A DNA stretch of 37,307 bases, taken from a filamentous cyanobacterium Phorm 6 (GTDB lineage: Bacteria; Cyanobacteriota; Cyanobacteriia; Cyanobacteriales; Microcoleaceae). Shown here piece by piece: positions 7,583-16,716 of this stretch. The stretch covers positions 1 through 37,307 of the forward strand of contig PVWI01000022.1 in NCBI GenBank assembly GCA_003003725.1. Direction: 5' to 3'. Made by a program: the position numbers and the translations under genes. Positions within the stretch are counted from its first letter, which is position 1; each line of letters opens with the position of its first letter. Below the pieces are notes generated by a model, which searched no databases, was not told the origin of the DNA, and saw only the letters and a list, made by a program, of their open reading frames with translations.

Positions 7583-8314
7583 ATGGTGCTACAAGACCAT
7601 TTTCACCCGCCGCTGTCGGTGCGCCGTCACTGGCACGCCTTTCACAACGCCTGGGCGACTTACATTGCATCCGATTTGAATGCCAAATTACCCGCAAATT
7701 ACTTTGCCGAACCCAACGTGCAGTTTGGGATTGAAATTGATGTAGCAGCTTTTGAGGAACCTCTACCGGAGTTTGATTGTCCAGAGACGGTAATTCGTTT
7801 GCCAATAGATTTCCAAAACAATTGGCTGCCGCCGCCAGCCCAAACAGTGCCTTTTTTACCTGCTACGGAAAGCGTGCAAATCAGTATTTTTAACACTGAA
7901 GGTGGCCCGGTTTTGGCCGGTGCAATTGAATTAGTAAGTCCTGCAAACAAAGATCGTTCTACTCATCGCGGTGCTTTTGTTTCTAAGTGCGAGACGTATT
8001 TGCGGCAGGGAATTGGGTTGGTAATAGTTGATGTCGTGACGGGAAGGAAGGCAAATCTTCATAATCAATTGTTAGCCCGTCTGGCGGAAGGAAGTGCTTC
8101 GCCCTTCGACGCTGAACTCTATGCTACAGCTTATCGTCCGATCGAGCGATCCGGCAACCAATGCCTCGATATTTGGCAGGAAAAACTGGCTGTGGGGTGC
8201 GAGCTTCCTACTTTACCGCTGTGGCTGCGGGGCGAGATTTGCTTGGCTGTGGAATTAAATCATATTTACGATCGAACTTGCCGAGAAAACCGAATTGCTG
8301 TCAGCAGCGCTTAG
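7583..8314 (+). CDS. DUF4058-like conserved protein of unknown function
   Basis: Predicted 243 residues, soluble, no signal peptide. The N-terminus has RRHWHAFHNAWATYIASDLN, the type of 'W-x-x-F-H-x-x-W-x-x-x-I-x-x-x-L' opening seen in DUF4058 proteins. The centre has GAIELVSPANKDR followed by AFVSKCETYLRQGIGLVIVDVV. This E-x-x-SP-x-N-K followed by a Lys-containing helix also resembles a PD-(D/E)xK-like core, but that is only a suggestion. Function is not known. The stop codon lies inside the first copy of a 40-base repeat (8305-8344), so the last residues (SSA) are encoded by the repeat. Confidence 0.6.
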   Translation: MVLQDHFHPPLSVRRHWHAFHNAWATYIASDLNAKLPANYFAEPNVQFGIEIDVAAFEEPLPEFDCPETVIRLPIDFQNNWLPPPAQTVPFLPATESVQISIFNTEGGPVLAGAIELVSPANKDRSTHRGAFVSKCETYLRQGIGLVIVDVVTGRKANLHNQLLARLAEGSASPFDAELYATAYRPIERSGNQCLDIWQEKLAVGCELPTLPLWLRGEICLAVELNHIYDRTCRENRIAVSSA

Positions 8315-8389
8315 TATCAGGACTGAAGTCCTCACTACGAACCTGTTATCAGCGCTTAGTATCAGGACTGAAGTCCTCACTAAGAACCT
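8305..8389 (+). repeat. Tandem pair of 40-base repeats with palindromic GGACTGAAGTCC core
   Basis: Two nearly identical copies, 8305-8344 and 8350-8389, are separated by GTTAT. Each begins CAGCGCTTAGTATCA and continues with the core GGACTGAAGTCCTCACTA. The core and its flank also form the inverted repeat at 36964-37030. The first copy contains the stop codon of the upstream gene. The pair fills the gap between two convergent genes. Confidence 0.9.
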
Positions 8390-8401
8390 AACTGGAAATA
8401 C

Positions 8402-9631
8402 TTAAAATAGCCTATGCCAAGTCAATTCTTTTGTCTGTTCATTTAAATGCCAGCGTAACAATTGAGTTGCTGAATTGCCGATGGGGCCCGAAAGTCCGAT
8501 CGCCTTTCTGGGAGAATCAGTCGCCAGGGCGATCGCACTTTCCACGTCGCAAATCCCCCACTTTACCAAATTCTGCACTCCCGCCAACAGCGGCAGAGTA
8601 GTACCTGCCAAAGTAGCAGATTCTAGAGGCGAGTGATAATCCAATCTTACCCAAGCCGTACCTTTTCTGACTTCAATTTGTCGGGAATCCCAAGGATAAA
8701 CACCGTCAGGCAAACCCAAAGGAGCCAAAGCATCGCTCACCAAAAAAATGCCTTTTTCATAGCTGCCAGCGCGCAGCAAAAAATCAATCATTGTCGGAGA
8801 AACGTGCTTCCCATCAGCAATTAAACCGCATTTTACGCCCGGATAAACGATCGCCGCTCCCAACAAACCAGGTTCTCGATGGTGCAAACTCGGCATCGCA
8901 TTAAAAGCGTGAGTTACCATTGAAGCTCCCAGGCCAAATGCTTGCTGTGCTTGCTCTCCCGTCGCTTGGGAGTGTCCGAGACTAACGGCAATTCCCAAAC
9001 TTTGCAGATAGGGAATGACTTCGCCAGTGCTGTCTAACTCCGGTGCTAAAGTAATTATTTTGACAATATCGGCACAATCTCCTAAAACTTGCTTGACATT
9101 TTCTATAGTTAGCGGTAGTAAGAATTTTGAGGGGTGAGCTCCTCGCTTCTGGGGGTTGAGAAAAGGGCCTTCGAGGTGAACGCCTAGAATTTCCGCTGTC
9201 TTGAGTTTATTGGTTGCGGAAGCAGTGGTTTTTGCTGTGCGGATATAATTAGCTATGGTGGAGAGCGATAGCGTAAATTTATCTAGCGAAGTTGTCACTA
9301 AAGTCGGCAAAAAAGCATCGACTCCTTGACACCATAAAAACTGACAAATTTTCGGTAAAACTTCAATATGTTTGCTTTCTAAATCGGGGAAAGCCCAACC
9401 GAGTGCTCCGTTAATTTGCAAATCAACACCGCCCAGAGAAAGCCAGTCACCTGCTGCATCAAAGACTTGGAAATCGGGAGGAGAAATTCGTTTAAATATG
9501 GCATCCATCGGGCAAATTTCTTGAATGATTCCCGTTTCGTCAATCGCCAGCATCTGCAAATCTTTGCAACCAGGGAGGCGAGCATTGACAATATCTATGG
9601 GGGTAGCATTTGGGGTTGTGGCTTTATTCAT
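8402..9631 (-). CDS. nagA: N-acetylglucosamine-6-phosphate deacetylase
   Basis: Predicted 409 residues from the ATG at 9631; a GTG one codon earlier is possible. Amidohydrolase-fold motifs in order are: GGVDLQING (Asp70, Gln72, Asn74, the same Gln/Asn substitution of the usual His-x-His that E. coli NagA has), GVHLEGPFL with metal ligand Glu154, VSLGH (His220), VTHAFNAM (His241), IADGKHVSP (His276) and LVSDALAP with catalytic Asp300. NagA removes acetate from GlcNAc-6-phosphate in cell-wall amino-sugar recycling. The gene is divergent from purE with an 86-base shared upstream region. Its 3' end faces the DUF4058-like gene across a repeat pair. Confidence 0.92.
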   Translation of the reverse strand: MNKATTPNATPIDIVNARLPGCKDLQMLAIDETGIIQEICPMDAIFKRISPPDFQVFDAAGDWLSLGGVDLQINGALGWAFPDLESKHIEVLPKICQFLWCQGVDAFLPTLVTTSLDKFTLSLSTIANYIRTAKTTASATNKLKTAEILGVHLEGPFLNPQKRGAHPSKFLLPLTIENVKQVLGDCADIVKIITLAPELDSTGEVIPYLQSLGIAVSLGHSQATGEQAQQAFGLGASMVTHAFNAMPSLHHREPGLLGAAIVYPGVKCGLIADGKHVSPTMIDFLLRAGSYEKGIFLVSDALAPLGLPDGVYPWDSRQIEVRKGTAWVRLDYHSPLESATLAGTTLPLLAGVQNLVKWGICDVESAIALATDSPRKAIGLSGPIGNSATQLLRWHLNEQTKELTWHRLF

Positions 9632-9717
9632 CACTATTTACGGGACAATTTATAAATTTGAGGCAATACAATAATTTACAATTAGCATCGATCTGAAGTT
9701 GGAAATCTTAAAATTAC

Positions 9718-10245
9718 ATGAATCAACCGACAGTTGGAATTATCATGGGCAGCGATTCGGATTTGCCAACCATGAAAGACGCGATCGCCATTTGCGAAGA
9801 ATTTAATGTACCTTGCTCCGTGGCGATCGTTTCTGCCCACCGGACACCCTTGCACATGGTGGAATACGCTCAAACCGCCCACCAACGGGGCTTGAAAGTT
9901 ATTATCGCAGGTGCCGGGGGAGCGGCACACCTCCCAGGTATGGTAGCATCTTTAACGCCTTTGCCAGTAATTGGCGTGCCCGTAGCGAGCCGACACTTGC
10001 AAGGGATAGATTCGCTGTACTCGATCGTCCAAATGCCAGCCGGGATACCCGTAGCAACAGTGGCGATCGGCAATGCTAAAAATGCCGGCTTGCTGGCAGT
10101 TCAAATATTAGCAGTTTCTCAGCCAGAATTGCTAGATCGAGTCCTCGCATACCGCAAAAACTTGTCCGAATCTGTAATGAATAAACAAAATCAGCTAGAA
10201 AATGTAGGTTATCAGAAGTATCTCAATCTGAACAATAATCTATAA
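9718..10245 (+). CDS. purE: N5-carboxyaminoimidazole ribonucleotide mutase
   Basis: Predicted 175 residues. The class I PurE motifs are all present: [14 protein letters not shown] (GSDSD at 11-15), SAHRTP with His41, [10 protein letters not shown] with His71, and [23 protein letters not shown]. It converts N5-CAIR to CAIR in purine synthesis. Length is normal with a short Asn/Gln-rich tail. It is divergent from nagA. The amt gene downstream begins 67 bases later on the same strand, so co-transcription is possible though not functionally expected. Confidence 0.95.
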   Translation: MNQPTVGIIMGSDSDLPTMKDAIAICEEFNVPCSVAIVSAHRTPLHMVEYAQTAHQRGLKVIIAGAGGAAHLPGMVASLTPLPVIGVPVASRHLQGIDSLYSIVQMPAGIPVATVAIGNAKNAGLLAVQILAVSQPELLDRVLAYRKNLSESVMNKQNQLENVGYQKYLNLNNNL

Positions 10246-10312
10246 ATTTCTGTAGTAGAATTGGAAAGTTTTCGGGTTCTTACCGATCGGAACAGTTGTA
10301 AAGAGGGCGAAA

Positions 10313-11923
10313 ATGATAAAAATGACTATCGGAAAGAAAAAGTCGAAACAACTCAGGCGAGAGTCTTCAAATTTGCCAGCAGTTAAATTATTGACAAAAG
10401 TCAACAGGTTCCAGAAACTACAAAGGGCGATCGCCCGCCTGAGCCCGAGTTGGCAAGCCTGCATTCCTTTAGCTGTACTCGTATTCTCGCTCTGGGGATA
10501 TGCAGCAGTAGCCCAAACCCCTCCCACGCCAACCACCGAGGAACAATTGGCCAGCCTCAAAGTGGGCATGGATACCATGTGGGTGATGGTGACTGGAATG
10601 CTAGTGTTCTTTATGAACGCGGGTTTCGGTATGTTGGAAACCGGTTTTTGCCGTCAAAAAAATGCGGTTAACGTGCTGTCCAAAAACCTGATTGTGTTTG
10701 CGCTGTCAACGATCGCATTTTGGGCGATCGGCTTTGCGTTAATGTTCAGCAACGGCAACGGTTTTATCGGTAGCAGCGGCGGATTTTTCCTGTGGAATGT
10801 AGCTGACAACAGCCCCGCTACAGGAGATGCCTATCAAGGCATTTTCACTGCCTTAAATTGGACGGGAGTGCCCCTCAACGCTAAATTCTTTTTCCAATTA
10901 GTTTTTGCGGGAACTGCTGCCACGATCGTTTCTGGGGCAGTTGCAGAGCGAATTAAATTCCTTGAGTTTTTAATTTTCTGCTTGCTGTTAGTAGGCATTG
11001 CTTACCCGATTACCGGACACTGGATTTGGGGCGGCGGCTGGTTGGCAAAAGCGGGATTCTGGGATTTTGCCGGTTCGACAGTGGTTCACTCGGTAGGCGG
11101 TTGGGCTGCTTTGATGGGAGCGGCATTTCTCGGGCCGCGGATCGGTAGGTACCGGGACGGCGATACTGTGGCAATGCCGGGACACAACATGAGTATCGCG
11201 ACTCTGGGCTGTTTGATTCTGTGGTTGGGTTGGTTCGGGTTTAATCCCGGTTCGACAATGGCACTCGATCCAAATGCGATCGCCCACATTGCCATCACCA
11301 CCAACACCGCCGGCGCCTTCGGGGGAGTTGCTGCCACAATTACAGCTTGGCTGTACCTGGGAAAACCAGACCTTTCGATGATTATCAACGGCATCCTCGC
11401 CGGCCTAGTCGGGGTAACAGCAAGCTGCGCTTGGGTAAACATACCCAACTCTGCCATTATTGGGACGATCGCCGGCATCCTGGTAGTGTTTGCAGTAACA
11501 TTCTTCGACAACTTGAAAATTGACGATCCTGTAGGGGCAACTTCAGTTCACTTAGTCTGCGGTGTTTGGGGAACTCTGGCAGTTGGTTTGTTTGCTGACG
11601 GGCCTACAACTGGAATTTATACCGCTGGACCGGCTGCCGGATTGTTCGTGGGCGGAGGTATCGGTCAACTCTGGGCGCAGTTGGTGGGCATTATCTCTGT
11701 AGGCGGGATGACCGTGTTGCTGAGCTCGATTTTTTGGCTGGCACTAAAAGCTTTGTTGGGTATCCGCGTTTCTGCTGTAGAGGAGGCTGAAGGTTTGGAT
11801 ATCGGCGAACACGGGATGGAAGCTTACACCGGTTTTGTGAAGGAAACTAGCTTGGACAACAGAAGTGAGAGCAGCTACGGCGGTTATGCTGGGGATGTTG
11901 GGGGAAGAACTACCAAACTTTAG
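10313..11923 (+). CDS. amt: Ammonium transporter (Amt/MEP/Rh family), long N-terminal form
   Basis: Predicted 536 residues. A basic N-terminal stretch (about 1-45) leads into a hydrophobic segment ending YAAVAQ (about 48-68), best read as a long signal peptide or an extra anchor. The conserved Amt core follows, starting [19 protein letters not shown]. The pore twin histidines are His259 ([12 protein letters not shown]) and His413 ([16 protein letters not shown]). About eleven transmembrane helices follow the N-terminal segment. The start is supported by GAGGG about 7 bases upstream; an ATG nine bases later is an alternative. It differs from the second amt at 13791: the two belong to different subgroups and are not a recent duplication. 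No NtcA consensus is visible in the 67-base upstream gap. Confidence 0.93.
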   Translation: MIKMTIGKKKSKQLRRESSNLPAVKLLTKVNRFQKLQRAIARLSPSWQACIPLAVLVFSLWGYAAVAQTPPTPTTEEQLASLKVGMDTMWVMVTGMLVFFMNAGFGMLETGFCRQKNAVNVLSKNLIVFALSTIAFWAIGFALMFSNGNGFIGSSGGFFLWNVADNSPATGDAYQGIFTALNWTGVPLNAKFFFQLVFAGTAATIVSGAVAERIKFLEFLIFCLLLVGIAYPITGHWIWGGGWLAKAGFWDFAGSTVVHSVGGWAALMGAAFLGPRIGRYRDGDTVAMPGHNMSIATLGCLILWLGWFGFNPGSTMALDPNAIAHIAITTNTAGAFGGVAATITAWLYLGKPDLSMIINGILAGLVGVTASCAWVNIPNSAIIGTIAGILVVFAVTFFDNLKIDDPVGATSVHLVCGVWGTLAVGLFADGPTTGIYTAGPAAGLFVGGGIGQLWAQLVGIISVGGMTVLLSSIFWLALKALLGIRVSAVEEAEGLDIGEHGMEAYTGFVKETSLDNRSESSYGGYAGDVGGRTTKL

Positions 11924-12515
11924 AGCAAAACTGTAGAGCGTGGGTGCGATCGGCTTTCTTCAGCTTTCGTACCCCAAATTAGCGATTTTTAGGCGAATTC
12001 GCAGCTCTATCTGCGAAAAACCGCAATCTGAAAGGGCGCTGCCCACAGATGCAGTCCCGGACGCACTTTTAACCCTATTAAACCCGGTTTATCGTTCTCA
12101 GTCTGTTGCTCAAATCACGCAATTTACTTTGACAAACCGGGTTTCTGCGTCCAGGCCAGGTTCACAAAAAATGTAACTGTACAAAAGCTCTAAATCCCGT
12201 TCCAGTAAGTTATCCCCAATTTCCAAATCTCAAATCTTCAATGCAAAAATCTCAAATCGCATGATTTCTGTGCCATAAAGTTTGGCAGGCAGATTTTTTA
12301 TGGTAGAGTAGTGCGAAAAAGTAAAGTTCTGCATCGCCGCCGCGCCCAAAATAGCACAGTGCTTGATTCTGATCAGAATTAAGGCTTTAATTGAGCGGTA
12401 ACATTTGATGCAGCAACGAGTGCAAATTATTCGGTGTGGTGCCTGCAAATCGCTTGAGTTTATGGAGAAGTTTGGAGGAGTTAGCAGAAGTAGAACTCAT
12501 AAATCCCTCTTAGGG
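11924..12515 (+). other. Gap between the first amt and the GDSL hydrolase gene
   Basis: No convincing coding sequence. An open frame extends upstream of the hydrolase start from about 12405, but its translation looks non-protein-like. The gap contains an inverted repeat with AAACCCGGTTT arms (12080-12144) and a short stretch (AATGTAACTGTACAA near 12169) that recurs downstream of the second amt. GGAGGAG near 12473 has no start codon at a suitable distance. Confidence 0.5.
12080..12144. repeat. Inverted repeat with AAACCCGGTTT arms
   Basis: AAACCCGGTTT (12080-12090) pairs with AAACCGGGTTT (12134-12144) across a 43-base spacer. The arm is the same core as the terminator stem after cruF. It is 3' of amt and could help end its transcript, but the long loop makes this weak. 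Confidence 0.6.
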
Positions 12516-13382
12516 ATGGAGGTTAGCCGATCGAAAACTGTTCCGGTTTGGGCTTTGCTATCTCTGCTGACGAACGGGGTACTAATACTAGCCGTCGCTC
12601 AACTGCTGCGGGGGCAAAACTTGGCAGAAAGCTCTCCTGCGAGTGCTGCGGTAACGGCAGAAACCACTGAGGAACTAATTCGACAGCCGGCGACGACGGC
12701 GACAAACTCTGCAAAGGCAGTGCTAGGCGTACCCGTTGCCGGGCCGCGACACAAATGGTCTTACCAGCAGTGGGTGACGCAGTTGGGGCGGGAAGCTGAG
12801 GCGGCGGCGGCCAATCGCCCCCCAAAACTCAGTGTCTTGGCTGGGGATTCTCTCAGTATGTGGTTTCCGACAAAGCTGTTACCAGCCGATCGCATTTGGC
12901 TCAATCAAGGGATTTCGGGGGAGACTTCCGTAGGTTTGCTGAAGCGGTTGCAGTTGTTCGATCGAACTTTCCCAGATACGGTGTTTGTGATGATCGGGAT
13001 TAACGATTTGTTGCGTGGGGCCAGCGACGAAGGGATTTTGGACAACCAGCGCCAGATTATCCGCGATTTGCGGTGGGCTCACCCAAAAGCACAAGTGGTG
13101 GTGCAGTCGATTTTGCCGCACAGCGGCGAACAAGCTACTTGGGAAAATCGCGATCGACTGTTGGCGATTCCTAACAGTCGGATTCGGGCAATAAATCGGC
13201 GGCTGAAAGAAATTGCTAGTTCTGAAAATGTTTTGTATCTGGATTTGTACCCGCTGTTTGCCGATGCTGACGGCAATTTGCCAACCGAACTCAGCACAGA
13301 CGGGTTGCACCTTAATGATCGAGGTTATCTGGTTTGGCGATCGGCCCTGCACTTGTTCGGTCAAATCCAGTTAAAAAATTAG
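12516..13382 (+). CDS. Membrane-anchored SGNH/GDSL-family hydrolase
   Basis: Predicted 288 residues from the ATG at 12516. I chose this start because MEVSRSKT is followed at once by a hydrophobic anchor (VPVWALLSLLTNGVLILAVAQLL). Starts at 12408 or 12462 are in frame, but the added residues look non-coding. After a Thr/Ala-rich linker come the SGNH blocks: block I LAGDSLSMWF (Ser112), block II NQGISGET (Gly), block III IGINDLLRG (Asn163) and block V STDGLHLNDRGY (Asp262, His265). The enzyme is likely an esterase or O-deacylase acting outside the cytoplasmic membrane. The substrate is unknown; the neighbouring transporters give no direct hint. Confidence 0.85.
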   Translation: MEVSRSKTVPVWALLSLLTNGVLILAVAQLLRGQNLAESSPASAAVTAETTEELIRQPATTATNSAKAVLGVPVAGPRHKWSYQQWVTQLGREAEAAAANRPPKLSVLAGDSLSMWFPTKLLPADRIWLNQGISGETSVGLLKRLQLFDRTFPDTVFVMIGINDLLRGASDEGILDNQRQIIRDLRWAHPKAQVVVQSILPHSGEQATWENRDRLLAIPNSRIRAINRRLKEIASSENVLYLDLYPLFADADGNLPTELSTDGLHLNDRGYLVWRSALHLFGQIQLKN

Positions 13383-13458
13383 TCATCAGTCATCAGTCAT
13401 TAGTCAGATGTTGAAGGAAGAAGGAAGATTTTCCCAATCTCCCAATCTCTCAATCTCC
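13382..13458 (+). repeat. Two short tandem repeats after the hydrolase gene
   Basis: Heptamers GTCATCA/GTCATTA (13382-13407, about 3.5 units) begin at the hydrolase stop codon. Octamers CCCAATCT/CTCAATCT (13433-13458, about three units) follow. Confidence 0.8.
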
Positions 13459-13790
13459 CCACATACTCTGCTTGCAGAGGTTATGTCAAGTACCTGCGGA
13501 TAGATTCATAAAATATTATATATCAGCATTTAGTATAGTGTAATACAGAATAACTGTTATGACAAATGGTGCAATCCAGAAGGCGGAGAGTATTGGATTG
13601 ATACTTGACAAATTTAGATGAGTTCGGCTATGTAAAGTCCGAGGCTTGAGGATTGGGGAATTATCTATTGAAGATTTGTTCCGCTAAAACAGGGACTTAA
13701 AACGAAATAACTATTGCATCTAAAATCCTCGCATCTAAAATCGCCTCGGTCTTCCCTGCAAATTGCTGAGTATTAGAAGGTAAAAATAAC
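13383..13790 (+). other. Upstream region of the second amt
   Basis: This 408-base gap has no coding sequence. It holds the tandem repeats near its left end, an NtcA-type site (13533-13546) and, near 13725-13745, two short copies of the CTAAAATC motif seen in the STRRs. AGAAGG about 10 bases before the GTG start of amt is a plausible ribosome binding site. Confidence 0.6.
13533..13546. promoter_or_regulatory. NtcA binding site, perfect GTA-N8-TAC
   Basis: GTATAGTGTAATAC matches the palindromic consensus of NtcA, the global nitrogen regulator of cyanobacteria. It lies about 245 bases upstream of the amt start in AT-rich DNA. Activation of amt under nitrogen limitation is a known NtcA role. A canonical -10 box about 22 bases downstream is not obvious, so the promoter geometry is uncertain. 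Confidence 0.7.
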
Positions 13791-15233
13791 GTGCTCAAAA
13801 AAAGTTTAACGATCGGCATCATCGCGCTGTGGCTGTTAAGCTGGCCGCTGATGAACAATGCCTTAGCTCAAGATGCTGCTCCTGCTGCGGCTGCGGTGGC
13901 GCCGAATCCGATCGACACTGGCGATACAGCCTGGATGTTGATCTCCTCAGCACTGGTATTGCTGATGACACCCGGGCTAGCCTTTTTCTACGGGGGACTG
14001 GTGCGATCGCGCAACGTCCTCAACACCATGATGATGAGCTTAGTCATGATGGGACTGATCGGCGTCACCTGGACTCTGTGGGGTTACAGCTTAGCTTTTG
14101 ATGTCACCGCCAGCAATCTCAATCCTAAAGGATTTGGCCAAGGACTCCAAAGCGTGATCGGTGGCTTCGACTGGATGTTCTTGAACAACGTCGCATCCGA
14201 CAAACCAGATCCCCTCGGCTATGCACCAACAATACCCCACCAAGTCTTCATGGTTTACCAGATGATGTTCGCCATCATCACTCCAGCATTGATTTCCGGG
14301 GCGATCGTCGAACGGGTAACATTTAAAACCTATTTCTGGTTCGTACTGCTGTGGTCTACTTTCATCTACTCTCCTTTAGCCCACTGGGTTTGGGGTAAAG
14401 GCTGGTTGAGCGCGATCGGAGCTTTAGACTTTGCAGGCGGTACAGTCGTCCACATCAGTTCCGGCGTATCAGCCGTAGTCGCAGCTTGGCTAATTGGGCC
14501 CCGCAAAGACCACTTAAACAACCCCCACACCCCCCACAACGTACCCTACGTCTTACTCGGCATTGGGTTGCTGTGGTTCGGCTGGTTTGGATTCAACGGC
14601 GGTAGCGCTTTGGGTTCTGGTGCTTTGGCAACAGTAGCCTTTGTCACTACGATGATTGCTACAGCAGCCGGTGGTTTAACTTGGACAATACTCGAATGGG
14701 TACTTAGAGGTAAACCGACAGCAGTCGGAATTGCTAGCGGTTTCCTAGCGGGACTTGTGGGCATCACACCTGCGGCTGGATTCGTACTCCCAGTGGGAGC
14801 ACTTTTGATCGGATCGATTACTGCGGTTTGCTGCTTCTTTGCCGTTAGTTTGCGGGTTAAGCTAAGATTTGACGACTCTTTGGACACCTTCCCGATTCAC
14901 GGCGTCGGTGGAACTGTAGGCGCGATGCTGACTGGCGTGTTTGCGACTAAAGCGGTTAATGCTGCCGGAAATGACGGGCTGTTTGCCGGGAATCCCGGAC
15001 AAATCGGCATCCAGTTTATAGGCGTTCTAGCTACTTATGTGTTTGCGGCTGTGGGCACTTTTGTAATCCTGAAAATTCTCGGGCAGTTTATGGAACTGCG
15101 AGTATCCTCATCTGCTGAAGACAAGGGTTTGGATATTGACCTGCACGGGGAAGAAGCTTACGGTGAGGATTTTGCCGGCGGTTTCAGTTCCTTTGAATCG
15201 GGTTCTCCTTTTGCGCCGAAAAAGGTGGGCTGA
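13791..15233 (+). CDS. amt1: Ammonium transporter (Amt1-type)
   Basis: Predicted 480 residues from a GTG start, with AGAAGG about 10 bases upstream. A signal peptide is clear (MLKKSLTIGIIALW, cleavage after NNALAQ), typical of Amt proteins. The mature part begins DTGDTAWMLISSALVLLMTP and has about eleven helices. The twin pore histidines are His221 (GGTVVHISSGVSA) and His370 (DTFPIHGVGGTVGAM), and the tail GLDIDLHGEEAYGEDF is the regulated C-terminal region that GlnB/GlnK-type proteins contact in this family. It imports ammonium across the cytoplasmic membrane. The upstream NtcA box suggests induction by nitrogen shortage. Confidence 0.95.
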   Translation: MLKKSLTIGIIALWLLSWPLMNNALAQDAAPAAAAVAPNPIDTGDTAWMLISSALVLLMTPGLAFFYGGLVRSRNVLNTMMMSLVMMGLIGVTWTLWGYSLAFDVTASNLNPKGFGQGLQSVIGGFDWMFLNNVASDKPDPLGYAPTIPHQVFMVYQMMFAIITPALISGAIVERVTFKTYFWFVLLWSTFIYSPLAHWVWGKGWLSAIGALDFAGGTVVHISSGVSAVVAAWLIGPRKDHLNNPHTPHNVPYVLLGIGLLWFGWFGFNGGSALGSGALATVAFVTTMIATAAGGLTWTILEWVLRGKPTAVGIASGFLAGLVGITPAAGFVLPVGALLIGSITAVCCFFAVSLRVKLRFDDSLDTFPIHGVGGTVGAMLTGVFATKAVNAAGNDGLFAGNPGQIGIQFIGVLATYVFAAVGTFVILKILGQFMELRVSSSAEDKGLDIDLHGEEAYGEDFAGGFSSFESGSPFAPKKVG

Positions 15234-15253
15234 TTTTATCGATAAGTTCGATC

Positions 15254-15294
15254 GTGTAGAGATGCAGTTATCTGCGTCTCTACGCTTTTTTTTG
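15254..15294 (+). terminator. Rho-independent terminator after amt1
   Basis: The stem GTAGAGATGCAG (15256-15267) and CTGCGTCTCTAC (15272-15283), extended by G-C and T-G pairs, has loop TTAT and is followed by about nine T. It is 20 bases after the stop codon. Confidence 0.85.
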
Positions 15295-15417
15295 AGTTTT
15301 TTTTAACGAACGCACGAAAGTCCCGCCCCTGTTCGCTATTGAATCAAATAATACCAGTTTCAAAAAAGAATGTAACTGTATACAAGCCGCCAACCCTTAT
15401 GCAGTAATTCATTCCAA

Positions 15418-15447
15418 TCTAAAATCTAAAATCTAAGATCTAAAATC
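15418..15447 (+). repeat. Heptameric tandem repeat (TCTAAAA)
   Basis: About four units of TCTAAAA, with one variant TCTAAGA, in the upstream region of ispH. Same unit as at 4358 and 7388. Confidence 0.85.
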
Positions 15448-15510
15448 CCGATCGCACCCCAGGCATTCTAAAATCAAAGGTAATTAACCTAAATTTCAAC
15501 TCGATACCGC

Positions 15511-16716
15511 ATGGATACTAAAGCTTTTAAACGATCGCTCCAACAGTCTGAAAACTACCACCGCAAGGGTTTCGGACACGAAGCTGAGGTAGCTGGGGTG
15601 ATGCAGACGGCTTATCAAAGCAGTCTGATCCAGCAAATTCGCGACAATAATTACAGGCTGGAACGCGGTGCAGTCACCATCCGGCTGGCTGAAGCTTTCG
15701 GCTTTTGCTGGGGGGTGGAACGCGCTGTGGCTATTGCTTACGAGACTCGCCAGCATTTCCCGTCGGAACGAATTTGGATTACTAATGAGATTATTCACAA
15801 TCCTTCTGTAAATCAGCATTTGCGGGATATGGAAGTTGGTTTTATTGCTGTTGAAAATGGGCAGAAAAATTTTTCGGTTGTCGATAGCGGCGATGTGGTA
15901 ATTTTACCGGCTTTTGGCGCTAGTGTGCAAGAAATGCAGTTGCTGAATGATAAGGGCTGCAAGATTGTTGATACTACTTGTCCTTGGGTTTCTAAGGTTT
16001 GGAATACTGTTGAGAAGCACAAGAAGAAAGATTATACTTCGATTATTCACGGTCAGTACAAGCATGAGGAAACTGTTGCTACCAGTTCTTTTGCTGACAA
16101 GTATTTAATTGTGTTGAATTTGCGGGAAGCTGAATATGTCAGCAATTATATCTTGCACGGAGGCGATCGCGATCAGTTTCTTGCTAAGTTTAGCAAGGCT
16201 TATTCTGCTGGTTTTGACCCGGATGTGGATTTGGTAAGTGTCGGGATTGCTAACCAAACTACTATGCTCAAAACTGAAACTGAGAATATTGGCAAGTTGT
16301 TTGAAAAGACGATGATGCGGAAGTTTGGGCCGGAGAATCTTAACGAACATTTTCTGAGTTTTAATACTATCTGCGATGCGACTCAGGAACGGCAAGATGC
16401 TATGTTGGGTTTGGTTGAGGAAAAGTTGGATTTGATGTTGGTGATTGGCGGTTTTAATTCTTCTAATACTACTCACTTGCAGGAAATTGCGATCGACAAA
16501 ACTCTTCCTTCTTATCACATTGATTGTGCGGAGCGCATTTTACCGGGAAATCGCATCGAACACAAGCCTTTAGGCGGAGATTTGCTCGTAGCTGAAAATT
16601 GGCTCCCTGACGGTAAAATTGTGGTGGGCGTGACTTCGGGTGCTTCTACGCCTGATAAGGTTGTTGAGGATGCGATCGAGCGCATTTTGGCGATGAAAGC
16701 CGCTGTTATTGTCTAA
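15511..16716 (+). CDS. ispH: 4-hydroxy-3-methylbut-2-enyl diphosphate reductase
   Basis: Predicted 401 residues, the long cyanobacterial/plastid form of IspH (LytB) rather than the roughly 310-residue proteobacterial form. The three cluster-binding cysteines are Cys66 ([10 protein letters not shown]), Cys157 ([12 protein letters not shown]) and Cys288 ([12 protein letters not shown]). The enzyme uses an iron-sulfur cluster to turn HMBPP into IPP and DMAPP, the last step of the MEP isoprenoid pathway. It feeds carotenoid, chlorophyll-phytol and quinone synthesis. Monocistronic by context: a terminator lies upstream and a long gap downstream. Confidence 0.96.
   Translation: MDTKAFKRSLQQSENYHRKGFGHEAEVAGVMQTAYQSSLIQQIRDNNYRLERGAVTIRLAEAFGFCWGVERAVAIAYETRQHFPSERIWITNEIIHNPSVNQHLRDMEVGFIAVENGQKNFSVVDSGDVVILPAFGASVQEMQLLNDKGCKIVDTTCPWVSKVWNTVEKHKKKDYTSIIHGQYKHEETVATSSFADKYLIVLNLREAEYVSNYILHGGDRDQFLAKFSKAYSAGFDPDVDLVSVGIANQTTMLKTETENIGKLFEKTMMRKFGPENLNEHFLSFNTICDATQERQDAMLGLVEEKLDLMLVIGGFNSSNTTHLQEIAIDKTLPSYHIDCAERILPGNRIEHKPLGGDLLVAENWLPDGKIVVGVTSGASTPDKVVEDAIERILAMKAAVIV

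Noticed and set aside
12405-12515. N-terminal extension of the GDSL hydrolase
   Set aside because: The translation has no recognisable character, and a membrane anchor starts right after the ATG at 12516. It stays possible but less likely.
15361-15390. Possible NtcA site GTAACTGTATAC upstream of ispH
   Set aside because: The spacing is GTA-N6-TAC, not N8.
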